A stretch of DNA of 25,803 bases from Tritrichomonas foetus (taxonomy: Eukaryota > Parabasalia > Tritrichomonadida > Tritrichomonadidae): the NCBI GenBank assembly GCA_001839685.1, contig MLAK01000557.1, forward strand, positions 13,894-39,696. The letters run 5' to 3'. The position numbers and the translations under genes are program-made. The notes under the pieces are model-generated. The model ran no database searches. It worked only from the letters and a program-made list of their open reading frames with translations, and had not been told where the DNA came from. Positions 9,885 through 19,106 of the stretch are shown here, piece after piece (position 1 is the first letter of the stretch; each line of letters opens with the position of its first letter).

Positions 9885-11197
9885 TTAATTACTGAATTCA
9901 CTTGTTATATTTTTTTATATATATGTATGCAATTGTTTGTAGTAAATATATTATATACAGGAAATTATTTTATAGATTTTTATTTAGAAATTTTAAAGAT
10001 TCATGTTCGACTATTGTTGGTTCAGAATGGAATAAGTCAAGCGCTCCTTGATGAAAAAGAGATTCGAGCCAAGTTAGAATGGCTAAAAATGAGTTCCACA
10101 CTAATAATGACATCCAAACAAATAAGTGGAAAATTTAATCCTATTTGGTAAAAGCTTTTCATTTCGGTTTTCATGGTATGGTTCATAAATAACAACAAAG
10201 GCGGAACAAAAAGAGGAGAAATATTAAAACTATAATATTAAGCACTTATTAAAAATTCTGAAATTGTTGACTAGAGATATTTTCCTCTTTCATTTGGTGA
10301 AATTTTTGGAAAAAACCAATCAACATTGAAAATGCTGTTAAAAAATGTATAATCCATGTGATACTATTTAGTATTGATTGGAGTGAGTCATGAAGCTTTG
10401 AACAATAGGAAGAAATGCGAAGTTTCAATGTACAGTACTTCAAATTAAAATTTAAGAGAACAGCTCAAAGAAACCAACCAAAAAAATAAAAAAGTTTTTC
10501 AATTCTAAAAACACCATAAAGCGCCGATAAATTTCAACGTGAATGATCATTGTAAGGGTTGATTTTAGGAGAGAAAACAATGTATAGAATAGAAATAAGT
10601 TTATTATTAACTATAAATTTCGAAAACTTAATTTCACCCACAAGTAAAATGCATGTGAAACAAAAAGAAAGTAGTTTTGATTAATTTTTTGTGAATATTG
10701 ATAAAAAACAGTTTTTATCCATTATTTTGGAATTATTTTATTCTTAATCTCTAATATAACTTCTTTTTTCCAATATCAGAAGATTTTTTATTGGGATTTC
10801 TCCATTCACATAAATCAAAATGAAATAGAAAAATTTAATATTAATCCAATTTAAAGATATTTCATCCAATTATTTCTTTCTAATATTTTTGTCATTGAAT
10901 AAATTCTTTTTGGGTTAAATGATTGGGTTCAAATACTGTCAAACATTATTTTTAAACGCAAACTGTTTTGGATTGAGAAGAAACCGTGTGAGTTGAAGGA
11001 TCATTTCTTCTTGAAAATGAGATAAATTTGGTGATATTTAAAATATTTGAATCCAGTTGTAGATAAAGGCTCATTTGGTAATTCGCTAATATTTATAGTA
11101 TTCTAAGTTGATGTTCCAACTGTTTAGCCAATGCTCCATAACATTTTACTATCAACACTCTAGTTCTAATGCCTATTCAAAAAATAATCAAAAAATA
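9885..11197. other. Long gene-free stretch after the kinase gene
   Basis: No intact gene is supported. Short open stretches occur: plus strand 9990-10240, where readable peptides switch frame several times, and minus strand 10249-10443 (64 codons, no ATG, with a hydrophobic segment). At this base composition, frames of this size are expected by chance. They may be worn gene remnants, but I cannot show it. Confidence 0.4.
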
Positions 11198-11825
11198 ATC
11201 ATACATAAGAGACATAACAAACTCGAAAGAAATCATGGTAAATCACAATACCAAAATTGAACCCAAAAAATATACATTCATCGGATTTTTCAAACGAATT
11301 TATAAGTATGTAGTTTTTAGTTAGATATAGAAATATTTATTAGATATATAACTATTTGTTAGATATATAACTATTTGTTAGATATATAACTATTTGTTAG
11401 ATATATAACTATATGTTAGATATATAACTATATGTTAGATATTGAACTAATTGCAGATTGAAGAATATTATTTTTCGAATAATAAATGTTTCTTACTGAC
11501 CTAATGAGACTATTTCATCTTTTCACTGAACCTCTCTAAACAAGATTTTTATCCTTTCCAAATGAGAAAAAGGCAATTTCTGGAATTAGAGGACTTATTA
11601 AGATCGGAAATTGATCAGAATTATTCTTCTTTTGCATATAATTATTATTATTTTATGTATTATATTTCAGATTATGTCTTTGATGAGCACTCTCCTTAAT
11701 ATCAAAAGATATGGAGATTCTGTCTTTCATATCAGTTAGAAGAAAATAGTGTTGGGAAAATAGTTATCAAAGATTCCATGAATATGATGAATTTAATAAA
11801 TAGAAAAGATGCGGACCTGACATAA
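11198..11825 (+). pseudogene. Possible decayed intron-containing gene (unrecognised product)
   Basis: The elements appear in gene order. A possible Inr TCATA lies at 11198-11202 and an ATG at 11235 opens 23 codons (MVNHNTKIEPKKYTFIG...). A GTATGT at 11306 matches the trichomonad 5' splice site GTAYGT. ACTAATTGCAG (11446-11456) resembles the branch-plus-acceptor motif ACTAACACACAG. The implied intron is 151 bases and holds the 19-base repeat array. Downstream, frame 0 is readable from 11457 to a TAAA stop at 11823-11826, but is broken by TAA-TGA at 11502-11507 and TAA at 11697. The stretch 11562-11696 begins MRKRQFLELEDLLRSEI. Splicing as drawn would also leave a one-base frame mismatch. I do not recognise the protein. 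Each piece could arise by chance, so confidence is low. Confidence 0.3.
11321..11453 (+). repeat. Tandem repeat, seven copies of a 19-base unit
   Basis: The unit is TTAGATATATAACTATTTG. Copies start at 11321, 11340, 11359, 11378, 11397, 11416 and 11435. Copies 2-4 are identical, 5-6 share one change (ATATG for ATTTG), and the two end copies are more diverged. That is the usual pattern of internal expansion. The array lies between the possible splice signals described for 11198-11825. Confidence 0.95.
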
Positions 11826-11940
11826 ATATTAACTATAATAAAAGAGCATTTATCGATTTTAATATCAAATTTCATAACTATTGTTCATAAAAGATAGATA
11901 ATAAGAAAAACTCAATCACTCATCTCAAACAACAGATCTC

Positions 11941-12545
11941 AACAAAACAAAATATCAGCAAAACAAAATATCAACAAAACAAAATATCAACGAAACATAA
12001 TATCAACAAAACAAAATATCAACAAAACAAAATATCAACAAAACAAAATATCAACGAGACAAAATATCAACGAGACAAAATATCAACAAAACAAAATATC
12101 AACGAGACAAAATATCAACGAGACAAAATATCAACAAAACAAAATATCAACAAAACAAAATATCAACGAGACAAAATATCAACGAGACAAAATATCAACA
12201 AAACAAAATATCAACAAAACAAAATATCAACGAGACAAAATATCAACGAGACAAAATATCAACAAAACAAAATATCAACAAAACAAAATATCAACGAGAC
12301 AAAATATCAACGAGACAAAATATCAACAAAACAAAATATCAACAAAACAAAATATCAACGAGACAAAATATCAACGAGACAAAATATCAACGAAACATAA
12401 TATCAACGAAACAAAATATCAACGAGACAAAATATCAACAAAACAAAATATCAACAAAACAAAATATCAACGAGACAAAATATCAACAAAACAAAATATC
12501 AACAAAACAAAATATCAACAAAACAAAATATCAACAAAACAAAAT
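11941..12545 (+). repeat. 16-base satellite array (37 copies plus a partial one) with a 64-base higher-order unit
   Basis: The unit is AACAAAACAAAATATC (A). The main variants are AACGAGACAAAATATC (G), AACGAAACATAATATC (T, copies 4 and 29) and single-change forms (copies 2 and 30). Copies start every 16 bases from 11941; the last (12533) is cut off. Copies 13-28 (12133-12388) read A-A-G-G four times with no differences, so a 64-base block was amplified as a whole. The left part has A-A-A-G-G-A-G-G phases and the right part reverts to A-rich order. No ATG occurs and the unit is not a multiple of 3, so it is not obviously coding. It ends 92 bases from the stop codon of the calreticulin-like gene. 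Confidence 0.97.
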
Positions 12546-12637
12546 TTGATAAATTATAATCTTTATACATTTAATTATAAAAAAGCTTTCATATTTTCGG
12601 AAAACATTATCCAAGAGTTAGTGTCAAGAAAAGACAA

Positions 12638-13546
12638 TTAAAGTTCATCTTCTGAATCTTCATACTCTTCAATTTTCCTCACTTCGACATCATCAAACGA
12701 TGCTTGCCTGTGGAGTGCTGTGAGTTCATCATCTTCATCATTTGGATTAGAAATTTTGAATGGAAACATAAACCTTCTCGGGTCAGCCTCGCCTTCATCC
12801 AAAAGGGCTCCTTCCTCATCGGCCAAATTTAATTTCTCTTTGAATGGAATGCCTTCGAAAAGACCGTCTTCATACTCGTCAACCAATTCCTTAATAATGG
12901 CGGAATGTTCGATTTGGCGGAATCGAAGAAGAGTCGAAATGAGGATCGGCCATCGTTGTTTCACGTCGTCGGTAATGATGATGTTTCCAACTTCAATTGT
13001 ATTGTTACTGTTTTCGATATCGAGCTGAATATCAGTAATTGGTAAAGAATTATCGATTGTGCCATTTGCGAGAATCATTCCATCTGAGTATAGTTCGTAG
13101 TTTTTGTTACTCCGTAAAATAACTGCAATCGAGTGGGTAATTTGTGAGTCGTGTCGAATCAAGCCTCGGCTGGTGATTTTATCGCTGACATTAAATTGAT
13201 ATTCGGGATAACTTGAAAATGTATAGCCGGTTGAAAAAACGTTCTTGGATTTTGAGAAAAATTTCAGTGAGGAAACAGAACGATCGGCTGGCAAACTTGA
13301 TCGGGTCGTGAAATAAATCAACACTGGAAGATTTGTTATTTGATCATCAAGCTTTGCCTTAAGCGATATTTTATCGTTTGGATTGGTAAGAAGTAAACAA
13401 TTGCGCTTTAGTCGAGGGTGAGAAGCATGACATTCCTTCACTGAATAATTTGATGCTGGATGAATTACAGTCCATTGGCCAAGAGTAGAGTCTTCAAAAG
13501 GTTCATTAAAGAATGTTGTGAGTAAACAGGTAAAGAATATCAGCAT
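12638..13546 (-). CDS. Calreticulin/calnexin-like ER protein lacking the P-domain, C-terminus EDEL
   Basis: 302 aa, starting at the first ATG (the preceding in-frame codon is TTG). A signal peptide (MLIFFTCLLTTFF) leads into FNEPFEDSTLGQW, like the calreticulin N-terminus. THSIAVILRSNKNYEL (137-152) fits the family strand 'THLYTLIL.PDNS.E', and NTIEVGNIIITDD (182-194) fits 'GTIFDNFLITND'. In calreticulin these two strands are separated by the Pro-rich P-domain; here about 30 residues join them and no P-domain repeats occur. The CGGxYVK glycan-binding signature is replaced by SVSSLKFFSKS. A charged acidic tail ends EDEL, a plausible KDEL-type retrieval signal. I infer a luminal ER protein keeping the jelly-roll globular domain but probably without normal lectin and ERp57-type co-chaperone binding. 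Several Asn-x-Ser/Thr sites are present. The nearest Inr-like site is the imperfect TCACC. Confidence 0.65.
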   Translation of the reverse strand: MLIFFTCLLTTFFNEPFEDSTLGQWTVIHPASNYSVKECHASHPRLKRNCLLLTNPNDKISLKAKLDDQITNLPVLIYFTTRSSLPADRSVSSLKFFSKSKNVFSTGYTFSSYPEYQFNVSDKITSRGLIRHDSQITHSIAVILRSNKNYELYSDGMILANGTIDNSLPITDIQLDIENSNNTIEVGNIIITDDVKQRWPILISTLLRFRQIEHSAIIKELVDEYEDGLFEGIPFKEKLNLADEEGALLDEGEADPRRFMFPFKISNPNDEDDELTALHRQASFDDVEVRKIEEYEDSEDEL

Positions 13547-14179
13547 CAATTAAATAGTTCTCTACGGAGGTGAAATTTAATGGCAAATAATGGTCAATAA
13601 ATTAAACAGAGTGATGACTTTTGACTAGTTATAATGGTTACCACCAATCATTTTCGTGATGTGTTTGATGATGTGACTCAAAAAATCAGACATATTTGAT
13701 ATATCATATCACAAGAGATAAATCAGTTATACAAGATCAAAACTTTTTGATTCAAAAGTGATCAAACAATATGAAGCATAGAAATGATATTTCTCAAGAT
13801 ACAACAAAAATAATAAAATAATAATGTGGGTGATTAAATTTCCATTCTACTTTGTCACACAATGAGTTGAGCACAATGCCATTATTGGTGAATTTTCCTC
13901 AATGATCGGTGTTTCTTTTTTCACGGAAATATGACTTTTTGAAGAAAACCGAATTGACTATAACGTCAATTAATTGACCTTTTTTATATCGTTTCCCCAG
14001 TTTTTGACATCATCAAAACAATCATCTAACATCTAACTTAAATCTTCGATTTATTTTCAATAGAAATAGTATTGTCATCGAATCTTTTTGAATTATAATT
14101 ATATGGTCGGTCAAAATAGTCTAGAAAGGAGAAATTCACTATCTTTTCAATTTTAAATAGTCTCTAATCTTTTATCCCA
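13547..14179. other. Spacer between calreticulin-like and importin-beta genes, with a GTCAAT repeat cluster
   Basis: The genes on either side are transcribed outward from this 633-base spacer. It holds a perfect 14-base palindrome, GTCAATTAATTGAC (13965-13978), preceded by another ATTGAC half-site at 13953-13958, about 200 bases before importin-beta. An Inr match, TCACT (14136-14140), lies 42 bases before the importin ATG. No gene is supported; short open frames near 13634 and 13840 are broken by stops. Confidence 0.5.
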
Positions 14180-16909
14180 ATGGATATTAATTGGGCAGAA
14201 GTATTAACAAATGCACGGCGACCAGAAAATGATGTTCGTGAACAAGCAGATAATATCATTCGCAATGCAATGACTACTCACCCATGGGAATTCGCAAATG
14301 TGTTATTAACATTTTTGAACGTCGATTCAACGCATATTGGAATTAAATCGTTATCAGCAGTCTTACTTACACATATTCTCAGGTTTAAGAACCAAGAGGA
14401 ACTGAAAAATATCCGCATGTCGCTTTCACCAGAAATGAGGGAATCAATGATCAACATTTTCAAGAAAAACATCTTTCACGAGAATGAATCTGTTCGTAAC
14501 ATTGTCTCCGAATGCTATGCCCTATTATGCGCCATCCTCAAAGAGGACTGGCCAAGTGGCATCCCAGAAGTCGTAGAATCAGCAATGAATCCCAAGTTTC
14601 GACCTTACGGAACAATCGGCTTAATTTCGATTATGTATGAAATTGCCAGATTACCCAATTTTGTCGCTGAAATTTACCCAACCTATGAAAATCAGTTTTC
14701 TTTATTGCTTGTTTATTGTTTGGAAAACATCCTTCAAGTTCCTTATACAAATATACCACATGATGATGATGTTCGATTGGCAGCATGCAGATATATTTTC
14801 GAGCTTATCTATCATCACAAAGGCTGTCTTGGGGAAGAGCCCAATCTCAAAAACAGCAGAATTGAATTTATTTTAAAGAGTTTACCTCCATCTTTTCAAA
14901 TTGCAAACTTGGATCTTTTCCAGTTTTTGAATAGACTACTTTTCATTATGGTTCAAACATATTATACTGAATCAGCTGGTTTTATGGAAACAATTTATCA
15001 TTATGTTTTAAATGGTATCAATATTTCAAACCCAGAATATAGGAATATTTCTATTTATTTTTGGAAAGAAATCGGTGATCTTGAATTTAATATTCAGAAG
15101 AAATACGAGATGGCGAATCAGCTCAAAATTCAACCATCTGTAGTTCCTGTTGACCCACTCATCTCTCAGCTTGCTTTAGAATCATTATTCGAACCGTTAA
15201 TTTCTATTATGGCATTAATTGATGAAAATGATACAGATGTTGAAGATGTCTCCAAAAATCCAGAACCAAGCATGTTTGCAACAGTTACTTTGGAATCATT
15301 TTTCAAAGCTGTTCCAGAAAGATCCTTTGAACTTTTCCAACCAAAAATTGTTGAAGCATTTAATAATGATAAATGGACCATCAGACATGCTGGCCTACTT
15401 TTAACATATTCTCTTGTTGAAGAGCTTCCAATTTTACGACCACAATTAATGAATGACATTGGCAAGTTTGTCGCATCTTTATGGGATTCGTATATTCAAT
15501 GTGCTCATCCTTCTAATCCAAACTATAGATTACGTGAAACCGCTCTCTTTGACATTGGACTCCTTCTTAAGAATTATCCAGGTGTTATCACCAAAGTTGA
15601 AAATTCTGAACAACGATTCACCCAAGTTTTAGAACTCATGGAATACATCGTTAAGCGAGAATATAAAGACAATCAAGATTTTTCACAAAACGATAGAGTT
15701 ATTTATTTAAGGTTCGCTAATGTAACATATCATCTCACCACTATTTGGAAAGATAACCGTTACCAAAGTAAGATTCATCTCTATTTTGATAATATTCATG
15801 CAATCCTTCATTCACTTGTTGATATTGGTGTAAGGGGTAATGATCCAATGCTGATCCAGAATGCAAACGAAGCACTTAACCAGCTGATTTTGAATGTTCC
15901 TGATGTTGGCATTGACCAAAAATTATTCCAATTGTTTACTGATATTGTATCTACACTTCGTTCATCATCTAGTTATTTCTCATCTGAAGAAGTTAGATAT
16001 ACTATTCAAGCTTCTTTATGCTCAAATATCAGCACAATTACATTGAAGAGCAAGAATCATATGGATCAGACCTTCTCTACAGTTGCTGAAGATGCACGTC
16101 GCGTACTCTTCGATTTATTGAAGAGACCACATGTTCTTATTTATGAAGAAGCCTTAATGGCAATTGCTGCACTTGTTCTTAGAATCCCAATGATTTTCAA
16201 TCTTGATATTTATCAGGAATTACATCAATATATCATTCATGGCTTTAATTCAAACTGTCCAGGTGTCATTAATGCAGCATGCATTTTAATTGGCGATATT
16301 TATCGTCATTTAGCACCTAGATATTTACCACAAGTTCTCGAAAATATTCCTATTTATTTCCAGATTCTTAATCCTTTAATTCTTGAGCATTATGAAATCA
16401 GAGATATCCATCCTTTCATTTTGAAGGCAATCGCCGAAATGGTTCTCAGCATAAATCCAGAAAAGTGTCAATTGGATTTTCTCGATCAAATGAAAATACC
16501 ATTATATAATTTACTTCAAAGTGTTTATGCAATGGCTAATTTATTGGATGTTAATGTTAAATCTGATGTTGACTATGGCAATTCATTTTATGAATACCTT
16601 TGCGATGCTTATAAGGGATATGGAAAGGTTTATTATCCAAAAGACAATATAACCGAAGAAAGAGCGCTTCTCCTTCAAATCGACAAGCTTGCACAATGCA
16701 TTTACAAACTTCATCCGAAACTGGGTGATAACCTTCTTTATTCTTTCGGAAACATGGTTGCTTCATATGGTGATCAATGTTCTCGAAAGAACAATGTTAT
16801 TATTAATAGACACTCTATCCATAAGTTACTTATTGATGTCGGAAAAACACGTGACCAACGTCTTCGAACAACTCTAAAGAAAATTTCTGATAATTTGAAA
16901 TCGAAATAA
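14180..16909 (+). CDS. Importin subunit beta (karyopherin beta-1 family)
   Basis: 909 aa, close to the ~860-880 of importin-beta. The N-terminal ~110 residues look like an importin-beta N-terminal (Ran-binding) domain: EQADNIIRNA, then a helix ending in HIGIKSLSAVLLTHIL. After it come HEAT repeats to the end. The best recognised part is near residue 393, NDKWTIRHAGLLLTYSLVEEL, equivalent to the importin-beta repeat 'W..R.AA..A.G.ilEG'. Further helices NYRLRETALFDIGLLLKNYP and DPMLIQNANEALNQLI follow. An acidic stretch, LIDENDTDVEDVSKNPEP, precedes the central repeats, where importin-beta has its acidic loop and a similar Asp/Glu segment. It carries importin-alpha and cargo through nuclear pores and releases them on RanGTP binding. 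Transportin or another karyopherin is the alternative. The stop reads TAAAG. Confidence 0.85.
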   Translation: MDINWAEVLTNARRPENDVREQADNIIRNAMTTHPWEFANVLLTFLNVDSTHIGIKSLSAVLLTHILRFKNQEELKNIRMSLSPEMRESMINIFKKNIFHENESVRNIVSECYALLCAILKEDWPSGIPEVVESAMNPKFRPYGTIGLISIMYEIARLPNFVAEIYPTYENQFSLLLVYCLENILQVPYTNIPHDDDVRLAACRYIFELIYHHKGCLGEEPNLKNSRIEFILKSLPPSFQIANLDLFQFLNRLLFIMVQTYYTESAGFMETIYHYVLNGINISNPEYRNISIYFWKEIGDLEFNIQKKYEMANQLKIQPSVVPVDPLISQLALESLFEPLISIMALIDENDTDVEDVSKNPEPSMFATVTLESFFKAVPERSFELFQPKIVEAFNNDKWTIRHAGLLLTYSLVEELPILRPQLMNDIGKFVASLWDSYIQCAHPSNPNYRLRETALFDIGLLLKNYPGVITKVENSEQRFTQVLELMEYIVKREYKDNQDFSQNDRVIYLRFANVTYHLTTIWKDNRYQSKIHLYFDNIHAILHSLVDIGVRGNDPMLIQNANEALNQLILNVPDVGIDQKLFQLFTDIVSTLRSSSSYFSSEEVRYTIQASLCSNISTITLKSKNHMDQTFSTVAEDARRVLFDLLKRPHVLIYEEALMAIAALVLRIPMIFNLDIYQELHQYIIHGFNSNCPGVINAACILIGDIYRHLAPRYLPQVLENIPIYFQILNPLILEHYEIRDIHPFILKAIAEMVLSINPEKCQLDFLDQMKIPLYNLLQSVYAMANLLDVNVKSDVDYGNSFYEYLCDAYKGYGKVYYPKDNITEERALLLQIDKLAQCIYKLHPKLGDNLLYSFGNMVASYGDQCSRKNNVIINRHSIHKLLIDVGKTRDQRLRTTLKKISDNLKSK

Positions 16910-17147
16910 AGCTTTATTATAACTATATAGAAGCATTCATGTTATTTTTAACCAATTGCTTGACTAAATATTCTAAATATAATTACTTTGTCTCTTATCT
17001 TTATCACTTTTTTGAGATTTCTCGAGAGTTATTTGAGATGAGCGATTCCCTAACCAGATTTACGAGACAATTTATATGGAAGGATATTTAGAGTAAAAAG
17101 AAAAAGAAAAATGGGGAGATAGAAAGATAAAAAATGAATAATTGTAT

Positions 17148-17522
17148 TTACTCTGCTTTCAACGCATATTTGACTGGTCTCAAGAACTTGGCTCTCTTGG
17201 CGGCCTTTGGAGTGAGCTTGTTGGCGTATTTGGCTGGGAGTTCCTTGCGTTGAGCTTTGACATTATGTGGGCGGATATCCTTTGGAACATGTTTGGCGCC
17301 GGCGTATTTTTCGTTGAGGGCCTTGCGTTGTTGTTCCATAAGGACTGTCTTAACACGGGCAACATCATGGCGAACTGTCAAAATTTCTGAAAGCTTTTGG
17401 CGTGATGATTGTGTGGCGATTTGAGCACGAAGTTCGAACAATTTCTTTTCGAGGGTGGCAAGTTCTTCAAGAAGATCTGCACGTGGTTTTTGGATAAGTT
17501 CGTGAGCTTTGAGATGTCCCAT
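17148..17522 (-). CDS. RPL35: 60S ribosomal protein L35 (uL29)
   Basis: 124 aa from the ATG at 17522 (MGHLKAHEL), the same length as human RPL35. Family features run in order: KAHELIQKPRADLLEELATLEKK (helix 1), LFELRAQIATQSSRQKLSEI, the 'i..vR..iARV.Tvl...q' segment as LTVRHDVARVKTVLMEQQRK, DIRPHNVKAQRK (family 'D.RPKkTRA.RR'), and the end FLRPVKYALKAE (family 'yPlRKYAvKA'). It sits near the exit of the large subunit tunnel. The upstream TTG-started extension lacks an ATG and is rejected. The stop is TAAATA. The promoter has CCTTT five bases before the ATG and an AACCGCTG Myb-like site further up. Confidence 0.97.
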   Translation of the reverse strand: MGHLKAHELIQKPRADLLEELATLEKKLFELRAQIATQSSRQKLSEILTVRHDVARVKTVLMEQQRKALNEKYAGAKHVPKDIRPHNVKAQRKELPAKYANKLTPKAAKRAKFLRPVKYALKAE

Positions 17523-17527
17523 ATTAG

Positions 17528-17532
17528 AAAGG
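17528..17532 (-). promoter_or_regulatory. CCTTT (M5-type initiator) of RPL35
   Basis: Read on the minus strand, GCCTTTCTAAT runs straight into ATGGG. No TCAYW site is near the start. CCTTT is the described trichomonad M5 element, which replaces the Inr at some genes. Confidence 0.6.
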
Positions 17533-17546
17533 CCAAGCCAAGTCAA

Positions 17547-17884
17547 ACTTTTTCAAAAGTTTATAATAGATACAGCGGTTATTCTTTTTGGGTGGGGGTT
17601 AGGAAATTGTTTCGATGAATTTCGGTTTCCTGGTGAAAATTTCCTCAGATTTGACCATCCATGATGATTCTAGTGATAAGATTTTTTACTTTTTTCGGGA
17701 ATTCCAATGAGCTTTTGATGCTAATTATAAGAAAATTATCATATCTCAAACATATATTTCTTTTATTACTTATGAAACCTCATCTTTTTCACATTCCAGA
17801 TTGTAATGAAATCATTAGATTGAACAAAAAACAAAAAAGAAAAGAATAAGTAATAAAAAATAGAAAAATAGTCAATTTGCCTTT
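17547..17884. other. Spacer between RPL35 and cyclophilin
   Basis: 338 bases holding the RPL35 promoter at its left and the cyclophilin 3' end at its right. Nothing else was seen; an open frame at 17661-17849 is AT-rich and unsupported. Confidence 0.5.
17573..17580 (-). promoter_or_regulatory. M3 / Myb-like element of RPL35 (AACCGCTG)
   Basis: It fits the M3 consensus as I recall it, [AGT][AG]C[GC]G[TC]T[TAG], and lies 51-58 bases before the ATG. Confidence 0.5.
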
Positions 17885-18400
17885 TTAGAGTTGACCGCAG
17901 TCAGCGATGGCGCATGGCTTGTTTGTCTTTCCGGATTGGGAACCGACTGATTCGAGCTTCTTGACAACATCCATACCTTCGATGACCTTTCCGAAGACGA
18001 CGTGCTTTCCATCAAGCCATTCTGTCTTGACTGTTGTGATGAAGAATTGTGATCCGTTTGTGTTTGGACCAGCGTTGGCCATTGAGAGGATGCCTGGGCC
18101 GGTGTGCTTTTCTCTGAAGTTTTCATCAGCGAATTTTTCTCCGTAGATGGATTCACCACCTGTTCCATTTTGGCGTGTGAAGTCACCACCTTGGATCATG
18201 AAGTTTGGAATGATTCTGTGGAATGGGCATCCCTTGAAGTGGAGTGGCTTGCCAGAGCGGCCAGTTCCCTTTTCACCTGTGCAAAGGGCACGGAAGTTTT
18301 CAGCTGTCTTTGGAACGATATCGTTGTAGAGTTCCATGACAATGCGGCCAGCTGGGGCTCCACCGATGGTAACGTCGAAGAAAACGTGTGGGCGGCTCAT
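17885..18400 (-). CDS. Cyclophilin-type peptidyl-prolyl cis-trans isomerase (cyclophilin A class)
   Basis: 171 aa, a single complete cyclophilin domain without targeting sequence, so probably cytosolic or nuclear. Active-site residues are intact: [14 protein letters not shown] (catalytic Arg plus Phe, Met, Gln), [15 protein letters not shown], and [12 protein letters not shown] with the cyclosporin-binding Trp and His. It has the 'divergent loop' insertion [13 protein letters not shown], known from plant and some protist cyclophilins. It catalyses proline isomerisation in folding and regulation. In Trichomonas vaginalis, cyclophilins of this class have been reported to act on Myb transcription factors (established knowledge, not shown here). 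The promoter carries both an Inr nine bases upstream and a Myb-like M3 site. The stop reads TAAAA. Confidence 0.97.
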   Translation of the reverse strand: MSRPHVFFDVTIGGAPAGRIVMELYNDIVPKTAENFRALCTGEKGTGRSGKPLHFKGCPFHRIIPNFMIQGGDFTRQNGTGGESIYGEKFADENFREKHTGPGILSMANAGPNTNGSQFFITTVKTEWLDGKHVVFGKVIEGMDVVKKLESVGSQSGKTNKPCAIADCGQL

Positions 18401-18406
18401 TTATTA

Positions 18407-18411
18407 AGTGA
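18407..18411 (-). promoter_or_regulatory. Inr (TCACT) of the cyclophilin gene
   Basis: On the minus strand TCACTTAATAAATG: the initiator A (18409) is nine bases from the ATG. A second match, TCACA, lies five bases further upstream. Confidence 0.6.
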
Positions 18412-18426
18412 TGTGAATACTTAAAA

Positions 18427-18434
18427 AAGCGGTT
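18427..18434 (-). promoter_or_regulatory. M3 / Myb-like element of the cyclophilin gene (AACCGCTT)
   Basis: It matches the M3 consensus on the coding strand, 27-34 bases before the ATG and about 20 bases before the Inr. Confidence 0.5.
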
Positions 18435-19094
18435 TTTGTGAAATTTCTCAAATAAATAAGAAAACGTTCTCTATCATATCACTTTCTAATCAAATATTCA
18501 ATGATTTATATTGGACAAGTGATATAACCAAATAAATATCGAATAAAATGTTTCGATCACATAAATTTGCTATGTTAGCGTTTTCTCGATTGTTTTTCGA
18601 CGATGGCAGAAATAGTTAATGATGGCATATGTTTGGAATGAATGAGATTAATATGAGGAGTACCTATCCATATCGATTTTCATTATTATCACTAAAATTT
18701 TTGAATTTATGAATTATTCAAACGCCTGTGATTTTTATAACAAATATTATTGAATAAAACAAAATTTATTCGAAATTTGATCGAATGGATAATTTTTCTA
18801 GATTTGTGATATGAATTTAGGGGATAATAATTAGATTGCAATAGTTTATTTTAATTTATATCTCCAAGAAGCTACATAAATATCTAAGTTCAACAAATTA
18901 TTTAATTGATGAAATTCAATTATTGGATATAATTTGAAAGATCATTATTATTGACTGAATAGTTCCTCTAGAAAAAATACAAAGAAAAAATACAATCTCT
19001 TTTTCGAGAATCTGTCAGATATGACTTCTGCTCAGTCAAAATTAATTTTCAAAATTTTTTGTTCAAAGGTCGGCCAACTATATTCACAAAAAAA

Positions 19095-19099
19095 TCATT
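19095..19099 (+). promoter_or_regulatory. Inr (TCATT) of the MCTS1-like gene
   Basis: TCATTACTTATCATG: the initiator A (19097) is ten bases before the ATG at 19107. A second match, TCACA, is at 19084-19088. Confidence 0.55.
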
Positions 19100-19106
19100 A
19101 CTTATC

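Larger units (their letters stand above)
18401..19094. other. Spacer between cyclophilin and the MCTS1-like gene
   Basis: Apart from the cyclophilin promoter at its left end, this AT-rich stretch between divergent genes shows no gene, repeat or RNA that I can support. Confidence 0.5.

Noticed and set aside
9927..10151. 74-codon ORF downstream of the kinase
   Set aside because: No promoter element, no domain, and better-looking peptides appear in other frames of the same DNA; no consistent reading.
10249..10443. Minus-strand 64-codon open frame with a hydrophobic segment
   Set aside because: It begins at a TTG, not ATG, and lacks any recognised feature.
10915..10945. tRNA T-loop-like GGGTTCAAAT
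   Set aside because: No acceptor stem, D-loop or anticodon stem can be built around it.
11941..12545. CRISPR array
   Set aside because: Repeat units are contiguous with no unique spacers; the DNA is eukaryotic. It is a satellite.
11941..12545. Coding repeat (no stops in A and G units on the plus strand)
   Set aside because: No ATG, unit length not a multiple of three, and the T variant introduces a stop.
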